Below, in pieces: positions 46,290 through 59,094 of a stretch of DNA of 64,000 nt. The position numbers and the translations under genes were made by a program. The stretch's first letter is position 1. Each line of letters opens with the position of its first letter. The DNA is from Aphrophora alni (lineage: Eukaryota; Arthropoda; Insecta; Hemiptera; Aphrophoridae), in assembly GCA_963513935.1 (NCBI GenBank), contig OY740776.1, positions 10,570,724 through 10,634,723 of the forward strand, written 5' to 3'. The notes beneath the pieces were generated by a model, which saw only the letters and a list, made by a program, of their open reading frames with translations, had not been told where the DNA came from and did not search any database.

Positions 46290-47142
46290 TTATTCTTTAC
46301 AAATTAAGGTTTGTTGTAAATGGGAAATACAATTTTTCCTTTAAAAATTAAGGTTTGTACTAAATGGGAAATACAAATTTTCCTTTACAGATTAAGGTTT
46401 GAACTAAATCAGAAATACAATTTTTCCTTTACAAATTGGGTTTTGTACTAAATTGGAAATACAATTTTTCCTTTCCAAATTAAAGTTTGTTCTAAATTGG
46501 AAACACAATTTTTCCTTTACAAATTTAGGTTTGTACTAAATGGGAAATACTGTTTTTCCTTTACAAATTTAGGTTTGTACTAAATGGGAAATGCTGTTTT
46601 TCCTTTACAAATTTAGGTTTGTACTAAATGGGAAATACTGTTTTTCCTTTACATATTTAGGTTTGTACTAATTGAGAAATACTGTTTTTCCTTTACAAAT
46701 TTAGGTTTGTACTAAATGGGAAATACTGTTTTTCCTTTACAAATTTAGGTTTGTACTAAATGGGAAATATACTGTTTTTTCCTTTACAAATTTAGGTTTG
46801 TACTAAATGGGAAATACTATTTTTCCTTTACAAATTGGGGTTTGTACTAAATGGGAAATACTGTTTTTCCTTTACAAATTGGGGTTTGTACTAAATGGGA
46901 AATACTGTTTTTCCTTTACAAATTGGGGTTTGTACTAAATGGGAAATACTGTTTTTCCTTTACAAATTGGGGTTTGTACTAAATGGGAAATACTGTTTTT
47001 CCTTTACAAATTGGGGTTTGTACTAAATGGGAAATACTGTTTTTCCTTTACAAATTGGGGTTTGTACTAAATGGGAAATACTGTTTTTTCCTTTACAAAT
47101 TGGGGTTTGTACTAAATGGGAAATACTGTTTTTCCTTTACAG
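46290..47142. repeat. 44-bp tandem array, about 19 units
   Basis: Unit TTTGTACTAAATGGGAAATA then CTGTTTTTCCTTTACAAATT. The left units are diverged; those from about 46830 rightwards are nearly identical and share GGGG in place of TAGG. A short family R fragment (AGATCCAGCTAGGTCC) follows at 47145. Confidence 0.95.
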
Positions 47143-47329
47143 CTAGGTAGATCCAGCTAGGTCCCCTTGGGATTGCTAAGACAGTGAGCAAGTGCGAAAG
47201 AAAAATTATGTTCCCTGAGAAAGATAAAATAGGTAACATAAGATGTTTTATAAGGTAAATCAATAACCTTAGGCCACCAAGATTGTATTTAGTATCTATT
47301 CTTATCTTTTTAGTTATATCTACTAATCC

Positions 47330-47515
47330 TATTATTGAACCTTCAATTACCAGTTTCGACAATTAAATTGTCATCATCAGATTGCTTCTATCAGCTAATA
47401 ATCTTCGTGAATATGTAGATAACATAGTAGGTGTTGTGTTTTCTAAAACAAAAAACTGATGGAACCAATCTGATGATGACAATTTAACTGTCGAAATGGG
47501 TAAATATAATAGATT
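47330..47515. mobile_element. inverted pair with hairpin-GAAA motif, family P5
   Basis: CTGATGATGACAATTTAACT then GTCGAAAT at 47470-47497 (plus) and its inverted counterpart at 47353-47380. Flanks (TTCAATTACCAG versus TGGGTAAATATAATAGATTG) also resemble each other in inversion. Confidence 0.75.
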
Positions 47516-49300
47516 GAAGACATGCCTATAAAAAAATAAAGGAATAGATAATACAAATCAAATTTTATGCTTTTCTAAATTAATTCAATTTTCTTCAACA
47601 ATTTATATAGAAACAGACGTTTCTCACAATCAATCGATGACACAAGATAATGTCCCAGTAAACTCTTTCAATAAAATCAAGGTTACAGAATTCATTACAT
47701 ATTATTATCTGTAATACAGTATTTATTTAATGTTCCACTTCCTTATATATTCTGGAAATTAATAATTATGTAATTTCAATTAAGGATAACAAATGTATTA
47801 TATAACTTAGATTATTTATGTATTAATACAATCTTTGCTCTTTCGATTTCCTTACAATTACTAATTTTAATAAGAAGGTAGTAATTTACTTCTTAAAAGT
47901 TCTATGCTGTGTGTACAGTGTGTCTTGAAATTCTAGGCATGAACAGATGAACTGATTAATTGTATTTAATGAAGTTGACAAAATAAGATTTATTTTTTTG
48001 CTTTCTCTCTTAATACAGACAAGACAATATAGACAACATTATTTATTTGATTTAGCTGTGTAGTTTCTAATGTAAATTTCCTATTTTTTATCTTTGGTAT
48101 TTTTCGATATCTCTAAGCGTTTATGAACTACAAAAACGTGAAACATGGAAATATTGAATATAATGTTTACAAAAATATTAAAAGTTTGAAAAGCAACTTT
48201 TTTGTTTTGTTTTTAACGTGCAGGACTAAAAACTAAAAACAATTTTGAGAAATTAATAATTACTTTTCTGGATAAAAACAGTGTGGCAATACATTTTATT
48301 CGTAAATGTGGAATAATTGAACCTTTAAATTGTTTTTTTCCAGAGTCAAATAATTGGACACCATAGGTCCGAGTAAAGTTTTATAAATTGTTAGTTTTTG
48401 ACGTAGGGATAGAACAGAATTACAATTTAGAAGTCGTTAGAGAAGTTAATAAATTAAAAGTTAGTTAAATTTAAAACTACACACTTTGTTTTTATGTTAT
48501 GACTCAATGTCAATCTTTTGTCTTGACATGACAAGAGACTATCATGAACGTACATCTTGATGTAGGTTCAAATAACAGTTTATGAATCATTTAAAATATA
48601 ATCTATTAAAGAAATTTGTAATGGAATAAAAAGTACATAAATGTTGTACAAAACATCTCTTCTCACTTGCCCGTGAAACAAAAAATCTCTAAAAATTTAA
48701 ATCTGTATTTATTAGTCAAAAATCAACCATGGACACCTTTTACAGAGCCCAAAACCCCATAAAAGAAACCCTCATCGTAAATCAATCTTCTAATGACAGC
48801 TGTCATGTTTCATTTTTGTTATATCATCAACTATTCATAAACCGTGTTAATTCTTTTGTTCCTTTTTGTCTGAATTAACCTATAAAATATAAAACTTTAT
48901 ATAAGTCTGTACATGGAAAGTTTTTTTGTTCCGACTAGTGATATCAATTTAAATTCTAACCTTTTAACAGATATGTGTGTTAGGACATTTGTAAAACCTA
49001 ATTACATTTTAGATGTGAGCCTTGCCGGATCTTGTACCTAACAAATAACATTCTTTTTTGGGAAATAAGAGTTTGTAAATCAAAGAGAAAATAAAATAGA
49101 TAACACAACAAAAGTTACAAGCCAAACTTTACTACAATTAAATATTTAATTGGCCGATATTGGGGATTTTAAATTAATGAGAGTTTAATGGTCTATTAGC
49201 AGTTAATGAATGTCCTAGAAAGATTAAGTTTAATGTTGGATTAAATAATTGAATGACTGTTCTAGAAAACAGCTGTTGATAGACAATAATAATGAGATCA
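47516..49300. other. A+T-rich stretch, no gene
   Basis: No coding frame, array or inverted repeat recognised. Confidence 0.45.
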
Positions 49301-49854
49301 GCTGTTTTATTAATAGGTAATGTTTCAATAATAATGGTCAATTTATGTGGAAATTAAGTGTGATAAATAAAAAACACTGTAAACTAATAACTTTTAAAAC
49401 ATTACTTTCCGTTTTATATTTTTATAGATAGAAACTTTTGAAACACCCTGTGTTTTATTCAAAACAGTTACTGGTATTTGATTATCTTAAATCAGCGTGT
49501 AACCCCTACTTCAATGCAAGAGAGAGTATTGGCAGAAGATTAAATTTATTATCAATTTACCGAAGGGAAGTTGAAATTGTCTGTAAAACCCTTGTTCAAG
49601 GAAGCAAGGGTGTTTTCTGGCATTAGTCCAGAATCGGGGGATTGAGTTATTGATAGTTTCGAATTTAGTGCCCAGTTTAAAATATCTCTCTAGGCTTTTG
49701 TGTTCAACGTTTAACATGTGAAACATTATCATAATAATGTATTGAAGGGGGAAAAGTTAAAGAATTAAGTTGTCGATTGTAACAGAAACTATATTGAAGT
49801 ACATTCTGTCCTTGACTGACTACATAAAAACAAAGTTATTAACTGAAGACTTCT

Positions 49855-51345
49855 ATTTTTCAAAGGTAAAAATCGTGAAAATTAACTGGCAACGCCTATT
49901 TTTTATTGTCAAAATCCTTTCCTTAACTGGTAAAGTCAATGTTTAGACGAAATCCTGAACCATAACTGCTAACGTCAGTTTTCGACTGTCAAAATCCTTT
50001 CCTTAACTGGTAAAGTCGAGTTTTAGACGGTAAAAATCCTAAACCATAACTGCTAACGCCTATTTTCGACTGTTAAAATCCTTTCCTTAACTGGTAACGT
50101 CGAGTTTTAGAGAGTAAAAATCCTAAACCATATCTGCCAACGCCTATTTTTGACTGTCAAAATCCTTTCCTTAACTGGTAAAATTCAATTTTTAGACAAA
50201 ATCCTCAACCATAACTGCTAACGTCAGTTTTTGACTGTCAAAATCCTTTCCTTAACTGGTAAAGTCAATTTTTAGACGAAACCCTCAACCATAACTGCTA
50301 ACGTCAGTTTTTGACTGTCAAAATCCTTTCCTTAACTGGTAAAGTCAATTTTTAGACGAAATCCTGAACCATAACTGCCAACGCCTATTTTCGACTGTCA
50401 AAATCCTTTCCTTAACTGGTAAAGTCGAGTTTTAGACAGTAAAAATCCTAAACCATAACTGCCAACGCCTATTTTCGACTGTCAAAATCCTTTCCTTAAC
50501 TGGTAAAGTCGAGTTTTAGACTGTAAAAATCCTAAACCATAACAGCCAACACCTATTTTCGACTGTAAAAATCCTTTCCTTAACTGGTAAAATTCAATTT
50601 TTAGACAAAATCCTCAACCATAACTGTTAACGTCAGTTTTTGACTGTCAAAATCCTTTCCTTAACTGGTAAAGTCAATTTTTAGACGAAACCCTCAACCA
50701 TAACTGCTAACGTCAGTTTTTGACTGTCAAAATCCTTTCCTTAACTGGTAAAGTCAATTTTTAGACGAAATCCTGAACCATAACTGCCAACGCCTATTTT
50801 CGACTGTCAAAATCCTTTCCTTAACTGGTAAAGTCGAGTTTTAGACAGTAAAAATCCTAAACCATAACTGCCAACGCCTATTTTCGACTGTCAAAATCCT
50901 TTCCTTAACTGGTAAAGTCGAGTTTTAGACTGTAAAAATCCTAAACCATAACAGCCAACACCTATTTTCGACTGTAAAAATCCTTTCCTTAACTGGTAAA
51001 GTCGAGTTTTAGAAAGTAAAAATCCTAAACCACAACTGCCAACGCCTATTTTCGACTGTCGAAATCCTTTCCTTAACTGGTAAAGTCGAGTTTTAGACGG
51101 TAAAAATCCTAAACCATAACTGCCAACGCCTATTTTCGACTGTCAAAATCCTTTCCTTAAAACTACTAAAGTCTATTTTTAAATGGTAGAAATTTCTTTC
51201 TTTAACTATCAGCGTCTATTTTTAGATGGTAAAACCCCTGACCATAACTGCCAACTTCTGTTTTTGTAAAAATCCTTTCCTCAACTGCTAAAGTCAATTT
51301 TAAGAGGAAATCCTAAACCCTAACTGACAGCGTCTATTTTTTGAC
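49855..51345. repeat. ~84-bp minisatellite with ~410-bp higher-order repeat (left arm)
   Basis: Unit landmarks: CCTTAACTGGTAAAGTCGAG, TTTTAGAC, AAATCCTAAACCATAACTGC, CAACGCCTATTTTCGACTGT. Variant units (TCAATTTTTAGACGAAA) recur in the same order at about 50181-50560 and 50590-50970, so blocks of about five units were duplicated together. Confidence 0.93.
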
Positions 51346-51599
51346 GGACAAATACCTCTCCTTGGTACAATCTATTTTCAAACGTTCAAAATGTGTCCCA
51401 ACTTTTCAGACTTTTCCACCATTGGGCCGTCTAGTAAATCAACTCTTAAAGTGTAAAAAAAAAAACCGGATTACCGAACTCTTAAAATATTAGTTTGTCT
51501 AAACAGAAACTGCTTTGAAGTACATTCTGTCTTCAACTGAGTACATAAAAAGCCAGTCACTAACTGCAAACTTCTATTTATTTTTTAAACGGTAAAATC

Positions 51600-52377
51600 C
51601 TGAAACTTAACTGTCAACGTCTCATAAACGACTTCTTTGCAATTAATTCTGAACCATACAATTTTTACTATTTGCCATACAGATTCAGATTTGGGCGATT
51701 CATCACTTCATATTTCACTAAACTTTTAACGAAATCGTAAGAGACGATTTTGATAAATTAAGTATTTTATAATATGAAGCGTTTTTGAGTTTTTTAATAA
51801 TAATTCACGTACCGTTAATTATTAAGAGATTGTTTTGTTTGGGCTTTTAAACTGGACAAAATTGATATAAATCTTTATAACCTATTGTAATTTATTTTTA
51901 TTTTTATATATATGATAATTATCCCTAAAAGTCTCTAGATATGCTCAAAATATCCCCACATTCCAAACTTTATTAAAATTAAACCACCCGTTTGGATTTG
52001 AAGCCAAACTTTCCCATATTGGGGGGGGGGGTATTTATTTATTATTGTTATTGGTGAATTGGAAGCACGGTTGATGGTATTCGACATAATGCTGACCTGC
52101 AACGTTTATCGCTTTTTTCCGAGCTTATTCTCTTGAACAAACGTCAATCTTAACACAACCAATGTCTGGCGAGTTACACTAACTAAAAGTAGTTAATATA
52201 AAATGAATTAAACTTACACACTTATAAACAGTGAGGTAGGTCACATTAGAAACTCACTTTAACTGTCCACGTTGTAGCCCTAAATGACGAAAAATCCCCA
52301 ATTCCCGAGTGCATCGATAATTATTTCCTTTGAGTCTTGTGATACAAAGGGTATTAACCAAATATAATTAACCTGTA
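51600..52377. other. inner flank of left arm
   Basis: A+T-rich; a G run at 52021. No gene. Confidence 0.4.
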
Positions 52378-52880
52378 TACAGGGTGTCCAAAAAGTATGA
52401 GAACGGCGTTATATTTTTTGAATCATTGCAACACATCAATACTACACCTTAAAATCTACTTTTTGAAGTAACTATCAATTTTTCATCACCTTCTGGGGAT
52501 TTCCAGCAAGAAGTCTGAAGGAAATCTTAAATGAGAGCATAGGTTGAGTTTTAAATCGTATTAGAGGTCTCTGTTAGGAGAATACAATGCAGCAAATCCG
52601 ATCTCAAAAGGTTCACCCTAAACACAATGGCGGTGATTCAAAGTTACAATGTTGGGGCTTGTTGAAAATTGCTAGTTTCTTTCTTGGTGCGAGTTACATA
52701 AGTAAAACCACACTGGGTGTAAGGAACAGTTTTTTCTGGATAGTGAGTGACTTTTCAACTCCAGTGGGAACGGTCTATAAGGAATTACTCAAATATCACT
52801 CTAATTTGATACGTGATAGTTGGTCTAGGGTTGTCTTAAAAATTGGCTCCGTGCTCCTTGTAGGCCGTTCCCACTGGAGG
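52378..52880 (+). mobile_element. TACAGGGTGT-end element, plus copy
   Basis: Starts TACAGGGTGTCCAAAAAGTA and aligns with 26335-26848 inverted, including AAATGAGAGCATAGGTTGAG and CTCCAGTGGGAACGG. The latter reappears inverted at about 52866. The open frame 52587-52904 carries no transposase motif. Confidence 0.75.
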
Positions 52881-54290
52881 TCTAAAAATAAGACTCAAAC
52901 CTAAAACTAAGTCTGAGGTGTCAAAGCTAGGACTAAATACAACCGGTATCAGATCCCAAAACACACAGGCCTACACAACACAAAGGACGACTTTCAACTG
53001 ACTGTAAAGAGATGAGAAGCCAAGAGAAAGTTATTCTAACTGTTTACCTGGGTAAACAACCTCCCCCCCCCTTTCAAAAGTTTGTTCCTCGATCGCGTCA
53101 TGATTCCCGTTTGTGGAAAAAGCGAAAGAATTCAGAATAAAGAAATTTATCTCCGATCAAATAACTTTAAAACCAGAATAGAATAGAACGTTTTGTTGCG
53201 TTCTAATAGGTTACACTTAACCAAAATTTGATCAAAATCGTTAAAGACCGTTTTGAGAAAATAGAAAATTTCCTTCATTTATGGTGATTGATGGTTCAAA
53301 TTTTGAGTTATAAACAAATCCCGAGTTATCTAAAACTATGCCTATATAATTTTATTTAACGATTTCCTCGTTTTGGGGTTATAGAGTACTAAAAGAAGAC
53401 AGACAAAACCACTATTTTGGTCCTGAAAACGGATATATTTGTAAAAAAGTCTACGTTGATGTTATAATCCATCGTATACTTTTCTTTATACTACGTACAT
53501 GTAAGAAAGTAAAAATTTATTATCTAAATTAATAAATACTGAACATTTAAGGTTAAGATAAAACAGGAAATTGGAAAATATAAAATATTCTCACATTACT
53601 TAATAGTAATAAACCTTCGAAAGTATTATGGCGTGGTGTAAAAGGATTAAGTATTGGGAAGAAACAGATCTAAACAACCCCATTGGGGTAATTAAATTGA
53701 TATTTTATCGTCCCCCTTTCTATAAATAATGAACCTGTCAATGCAGTAATCCATAAACTGCAAGAAAGAATCCCCACCAGTTTGATCCAAAGCTCAGGTG
53801 TTATAAAAACTAACGGCAAATTGAAATGTAATATAATTTGGTAAATGCACTATGCAAATTTATATACAGGTTGATTTTTTTTTTAAATTGACATTATTAA
53901 TCTGATGAAAGACTTTAAATGGGGAACCGGTGTTAGTTTTTCATACAACTTAAAAATCTGTTTTACGAACTCTGAAAAATGGTTACCAATATGGGTGCTA
54001 TTTTTTTGGGGGCATTTTTTTTTTTTTTTTTTTTTTTTTACGCTTAAAGTTTCGAACATCTGACGTTCGAAACATTTTCAGGAGACGATTTTCCATTGTT
54101 GAATCAAGATAAATGTATGTAGTCATATTTTAGAAATTTGAACACTAAATGATTTGTACGAAAAATAAAAACATGTTGCAATTTAATTCCTTACTTAGTT
54201 TATTCTACAATACTACCTTACTTATTATTATTATAAATAGAAGTCGGTTTTACCCCCTAGACAATTCATCCTATAAGATATTTTGTGTAC
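52881..54290. other. spacer
   Basis: No gene. GATTTTCCATTGTTGAATCA then AGATA at about 54089 is matched inverted at about 55230 (TATCTTGATTCAACAATGG), so the LINE fragment below sits inside another palindrome. T-run at 54016-54038. Confidence 0.45.
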
Positions 54291-54293
54291 TTC

Positions 54294-55085
54294 TTAAATT
54301 CCAAACCAGCTTATGTCTATTCCCTTGGTTAGGGTCAGGATTTTCCTAGCTAGGTTGCTTGTTGATTCAAAGGTCGCATCTGGGCAGAAGATCAGTTGTC
54401 CTCCACGTCCTAATGCTTCGCATTTTCGAAGCATATGTTCTGCAGTTTCTAGGTGGTGTTTACATTGTCTGCATTTCAAGTTTCCTTGGAATAATCCCAT
54501 GGTGTTAAGATGCTTCTTGAAAGCGCCATGGCCTGATACGAAGCTTAAGATTTTCCTCTGATTCTGTTCACTTTGTGAAGTGACGAATTTAGAAAGTTTC
54601 AGATCTGGTTGGACCATTAATCCGTATAGTATTTTGTCTATTGTTCCTCAATTTGTTCCTGAGTTTAGCCATTGTTTTAGACTCTCTTTTGCTACGGCTT
54701 TAGTTACTCCGCATACAGGTTCTGTGCCTATGAAGCATCTCTTGGTCCTTTTTACCATATTATCTGCCTTTTAGTTTCCTTGGTATCCTCTATAACCTTC
54801 GAGTTTTACCTGGTTTGGGGTCGAAAGCTTGGTTAAATTTCGGTGGGTGACAATCCCACACTAGTGATGAGTAGTGTACGATTGAACTTACAGACTTTAT
54901 AGCTGCCTGATTGTCAGACCTGATAATGATATACTCATTGGTATATTCTTCAGCTAGGTACAGTTGTATAAATTCTAGTAATACCATGACTTCTGCTTGA
55001 AATAGAGTTGCGTATTTTCCCAAAGCTAAACTTATATTTTCCTTGGTTGTTTTACCGTATATTCCCGCACCTGCACAGAAGTTAG
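54294..55085 (-). pseudogene. non-LTR retrotransposon RNase H and zinc-knuckle end, broken
   Basis: Reading the minus strand: TNFCAGAGIYGKTTKE, then LGKYATLFQAEVM (RNase H helix with FQAE), then IIIRSDNQAAIKSV (conserved aspartate) up to about 54830. A frameshift leads to GYRGYQGN-stop-KADNMVK, the usual G--GNE-AD with a stop in place of E, then IGTEPVCGV. After another shift, at 54294-54617, come LSFVSGHGAFKKHLNTMG and a CCHC-like CRQCKHHLETAEHMLRKC. At least two frameshifts and two stops. It is a different LINE from the one at 1745 (different tail sequence) and lies just upstream, in plus coordinates, of the Jockey-like copy. Confidence 0.88.
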
Positions 55086-55746
55086 TGCGAGATCAGTCAA
55101 TATAATATTCTAACACTTGCTTACTTAGCTTACACCAGAGTCTATCGTACAACAAATAAGGAGTTGCTAGAATATTTTGTGTGAAAAATTGTAGTCCTAC
55201 ACTATGCCTACAACAATAGTACATTATCTTGATTCAACAATGGGAAGTATGGAAAACCTCCTTCTGAAAAGGCTGCAAACGTTAAATTTCATTTTTATTT
55301 TTATTGAAATACTTGATTATTACAATCTTAAGCTACTGCTCAAATAAGTAATACATATACAAGAAATCGAGAAACATGTTTTGAAGCCTAAATCATAATC
55401 TAGGTTCTAGCTACGTAAACCTTACTAGGTATTTAAAAACTTCAACATTGAAGTAGATCCTGTGTCTTCTTATACACAGTTCCGTGTCCAGCAGTTGTAA
55501 AGCTTCCACGTTAACATGATTTAGGAGTCTCTTCTCATGTCTATTTGCATAATCCGTTATAACGTCTTCTACTGATTTCAGATTTAAGTCCGAATGTAGG
55601 TCATCATTACGCTGATACCATCTTGCGTTGGTCATTGCACGAATTATACCATTTTGGCTTCTTTGTACCAACAGTCGATTAGATTTTTCTGTACATCCCC
55701 AAAGTTCCACTCCGTATGTCCGAATTGGTCTGATTAATGTTAAATA

Positions 55747-56556
55747 CAGTAGAACCCCTCTTAACCGGTCTAGTCGGGACTGACACCCGGGCCGGTTAAT
55801 CCAAAGGCCGACTGACACCCAATGCCCGTTTGACCGGTTAATCCGAGGCTCCCGTGAAAAATCGGTTTTCGTTCAAAGAAAGCTTATTTAATTAGGTAGC
55901 ACTAAAAATTATGCAATAAAAATGTTATTGCAACTCATTTTATTGTACATAAATGTATCGTATATATTATGTTATGTATATTATACATCAAACATGAAAA
56001 AATTAAACACTACAAAGCTTTTTTACAGATTCCCCATCTGTCAAGTCTTATGACACATTTAACCGCGTCTCAAACGAAACCAACACACGCTTCCAAGAAA
56101 ACTGAAAAGAAATGTTATATTTTCCATAATGTAGGCTATACTAAATTGATTTGTGGAAAAAAAAAAGCGGCCCATCAAACGTTTTTGTCTGTGTATGTCT
56201 GCTATACCGACGGTTGCCAATGCCGCGGTGTTTTTATGCCGCCGACAATGGGATACCGCTATTGACAAAGTCGTTTGATATTGCCGCCACTTTGGTACCG
56301 CGGTATTTTTATGCCGCCGACAATGGGATACCATTATCGACAAAGTCGTTTGACTCGCCGCTGCTTTGGTGCCGCGGTGTTTTTACGCTGCCAACATTGG
56401 GATACCGCTATCGACAAAGTCGTTTGATATCGCCGCCGCTTTAGTGTTTCAATTACAATTTATTTTCGGAAACTTTCATCCAACCAGTACACTGCGATAT
56501 AGGCCGGTTAATCCGAGGACCGGTTAATCCGAGGCCGGTTAACAGAGGTTCTACTG
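55747..56556. mobile_element. pogo/Tigger-like MITE, 810 bp, TA flanks
   Basis: Ends CAGTAGAACCCCTCTTAACC and GGTTAACAGAGGTTCTACTG. It is flanked by TA (55745-55746, 56557-56558), and the empty site is seen in LINE copy 2 (AAATAAAGTAAG). The subterminal motif CCGGTTAATCCGAGG is repeated at both ends. TIR sequence and TA duplication fit the pogo branch of Tc1/mariner. No transposase; internal frames are tandem repeats. Confidence 0.93.
56213..56440. repeat. 78-bp tandem repeat inside the pogo-like MITE
   Basis: Nearly three units with GCCGCGGTGTTTTTATGCCG, ACAATGGGATACCGCTAT and GACAAAGTCGTTTGA. G+C-richer than surroundings. Confidence 0.9.
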
Positions 56557-56870
56557 TAAAGTAAGTAGTCGCTTATTATAATGGTCCAGTTACGATTTCC
56601 TGCCAATTAGCCAGTACATTTGACGTATTTTAATGCGAATCATTTCTACTTCTTTTTTTCACGTGGAGTTTCCATGTAAGACGTTAATCAAGGTGCATTC
56701 CCAAATATTTAACCGAATCATGTTGCGGTATTAGCTTGCTATTTATATAAACACATTACCTATTATCTACGTGTCGCAAAGCAAATGTAACATGTGTTGA
56801 TTTTTGTTAATTGAGTTTGATTTTCCAGTCACAGGTTCATTCCGCTACCCGGTTTGAATTTTATGCACAT

Positions 56871-57180
56871 CTTACACCTTAAATAGTAGGTTAATCAAAC
56901 AATAACCAAAACTAAAAAAGTCTTAAAATTTTGTACAAAAACCAAAAATACCATAAAATTTAAAGTTACAGCCACATTGAATTTGTGAAACAGATTTCGC
57001 CTTTTAACAGCAAGGAAAAACAACACACATTTCTATGCATTGAAGATACTGATCCCAGTAATATACAGACGGATAGTGCACAACGAAATATTCTGGTTTA
57101 ATGTCACAGAATATTTAAGTTACGGGATAATTTAGTGATAACAGATGAACTGTAGGCTTAAAAGTAAACATACAGATTAC
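56871..57180. other. spacer
   Basis: A+T-rich. May still include decayed LINE sequence at its left edge. Confidence 0.4.
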
Positions 57181-57669
57181 AACGATAACATTAATATTGT
57201 AAACAAGTATTTAAGTAAACACATATTTTTAGAGTTCAGTAATCCACTTCCTTTTATACTTTAAGAGTTTATTTACTAGACTGGGCGAAAGAAAAGTGAG
57301 AATATAAGGAAGGCATTTTGATCGTGTGGAATTAGATTGTAGCATTTATGGAAAGGAGTTTCACCGGCAGTTAGAGGAAAGCTTTTTGGCTATTTAGACT
57401 TTAGCAGTTAAGGAAAATATTTTGACGTTAAAAATAGAAGTTGGCCGTTAAGGTTCAGGATGTTTACCGTCTAAAAATAGAATTTTGCAACTATTGGCTG
57501 GGTTTATATATACTCAGTACTCCAAAGTACAGAATGTACTTCAAAGCAGTTTCTGTTTAGATCAACAAATATTTGAAGTGTTCAGTGGTCCGCTTCCTTT
57601 TACACTTGTAAGAGATGATTTACTAGATTGGGCGATGGAAAAGTGTGTAAATAAGGAAGGCATTTTTAC

Positions 57670-58150
57670 CCTGTGAAAATATATTGTAGCAGTTAAGGAA
57701 AGAAGTTTGACCGTCAGTAGTTAAGGAAAAGAGCTGGACCGTCAAAACATAGACTCTGACAGTGTTAAGGAAAGGGGTTATTTAAAAAATAGATTGTAGC
57801 AGTTAAGGAAAAAAGTTTGACGGTCAGTAGTTAAGGAAAAGAGCTGGACCGTCAAAACATAGACTCTGACAGTGTTAAGGAAAGGGGTTATTTAAAAAAT
57901 AGATTGTAGCATTTAAGGAAAGAAGTTTGACGGTCAGTAGTTAAGGAAAAGAGCTTGACCGTCAAAACATAGACTCTGACAGTGTTAAGGAAAGGGGTTA
58001 TTTAAAAAATAGATTGTAGCAGTTAAGGAAAAAAGTTTAACGGTCAGTAGTTAAGGAAAAGAGCTGGACCGTCAAAACATAGAAGGGTTATTTAAAAAAT
58101 AGATTGTAGCAGTTAAGGAAAGAAGTTTGACCGTCAGTAGTTAACGATAA
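57670..58150. repeat. 110-bp tandem array (right arm)
   Basis: AGATTGTAGC anchors at 57791, 57901 and 58011 give a 110-base period; a 90-base truncated unit follows (58101). The sub-motif AGTTAAGGAAAGAAGTTTGA is the inverted relative of the left-arm CCTTTCCTTAACTG. Confidence 0.93.
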
Positions 58151-58289
58151 AATTTTGATCGTCAAAAACAGACGTTGGTGGTTAAGGAAGGGGTTTTGAC
58201 CCTCTAGAAATAAACGTTGGCAGTTAAAGTTCAGTTAAGTTACCTTCTAAAAATAGAAATTTGTAGTGAATGACTGGGTTTTTATGTAC

Positions 58290-58990
58290 TCAGTTAAAGA
58301 CAGAATGTACTCGAAGGCATTTTATGTGCTCAGTTAAGGACAGAATGTATTCCAAAGCATTTTATGTACTAAGTTAGGGACGGAATGTACTCCAAAGCAT
58401 TTTATGTACTTAGTTAAGGATATAATGTACTCGTAACCATTTTATGTACTCAGTAAAGGATAGAGTGTACTCCAAAGCATTTTATGTTCTCAATTAAGGA
58501 CAAAAAACTCGAAAGCATATTTCATGTACTCAATTAAAAAGAGAATGTACTGCAAATTATTTTATGTACTCAGTTAAGGACAGAATGTACTAAAAAGCAT
58601 TTTATGTACTCAGTTAAGGACAAAATGTACTCCAAAGCATTTTACGTAATTAGTTAAGGACATAATGTATTCGAAACCATTTTATGTAGTCAGTAAAAAA
58701 TAGAATGTACTCCAAATCATTTTATGTTCTCAGTTAAGGACAAAATGTACTCCAAAGCATTTTATGTACTTAGTTAGGGATATAATGTACTCGAAACCTT
58801 TTTATGTACTCAGTAAAGGATAGATTGTACTCCAAAGCATTTTATGTTCTCAGTTAAGGACAAAATGTACTCAAAGCATGTTGTGTACTTAGTTAAGGAC
58901 TTAAAGTACTCGAAAATATTTTATGTACTCAGTAAAAAACAGAATGTACTGCAAAGTATATTATATACTCAGTTTAGGACAGAATGTACT
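58290..58990. repeat. ~40-bp tandem array (right arm)
   Basis: About 17 units of TTTTATGTACTCAGTTAAGG then ACAGAATGTACTCCAAAGCA. The left arm has the inverse of this unit only singly (49785-49830, 51505-51560), so the array expanded in one arm only. Confidence 0.93.
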
Positions 58991-59094
58991 CCAAAGCAGT
59001 TTCTGTTTAGAACAACAAATAAATTCTCATATTTCTCTTCTTCTCCTTCAATATTTCATATAAAAATGGATGTTTGAATTTACGTCTATTTATC

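Larger units (their letters stand above)
55285..56870 (-). mobile_element. Jockey-like LINE 3' end, copy 1, split by pogo-like MITE
   Basis: The minus strand runs from about 56870 to 56557 with KSTHVTFALRHVDN, then INSKLIPQHDSVKYLGMHLD and LTWKLHVK. It continues after the insertion at 55746-55411 with LTLIRPIRTYGVELWGC, SNRLLVQRSQNGIIRAMTNA, WYQRNDDLHSDLN and RHEKRLLNHVNVEALQLLD. This is the C-terminal end of reverse transcriptase as in the Jockey group. It ends near 55289 with an A-rich 3' tail (AATAAAAATAAAAATG). Stops and a frameshift lie in the 5' part. Copy 2 is at 61754-62447. Confidence 0.92.

Noticed and set aside
52587..52904. 105-codon frame inside the TACAGGGTGT element
   Set aside because: No transposase motif, and the same region in the copy at 26335-26848 is not open.
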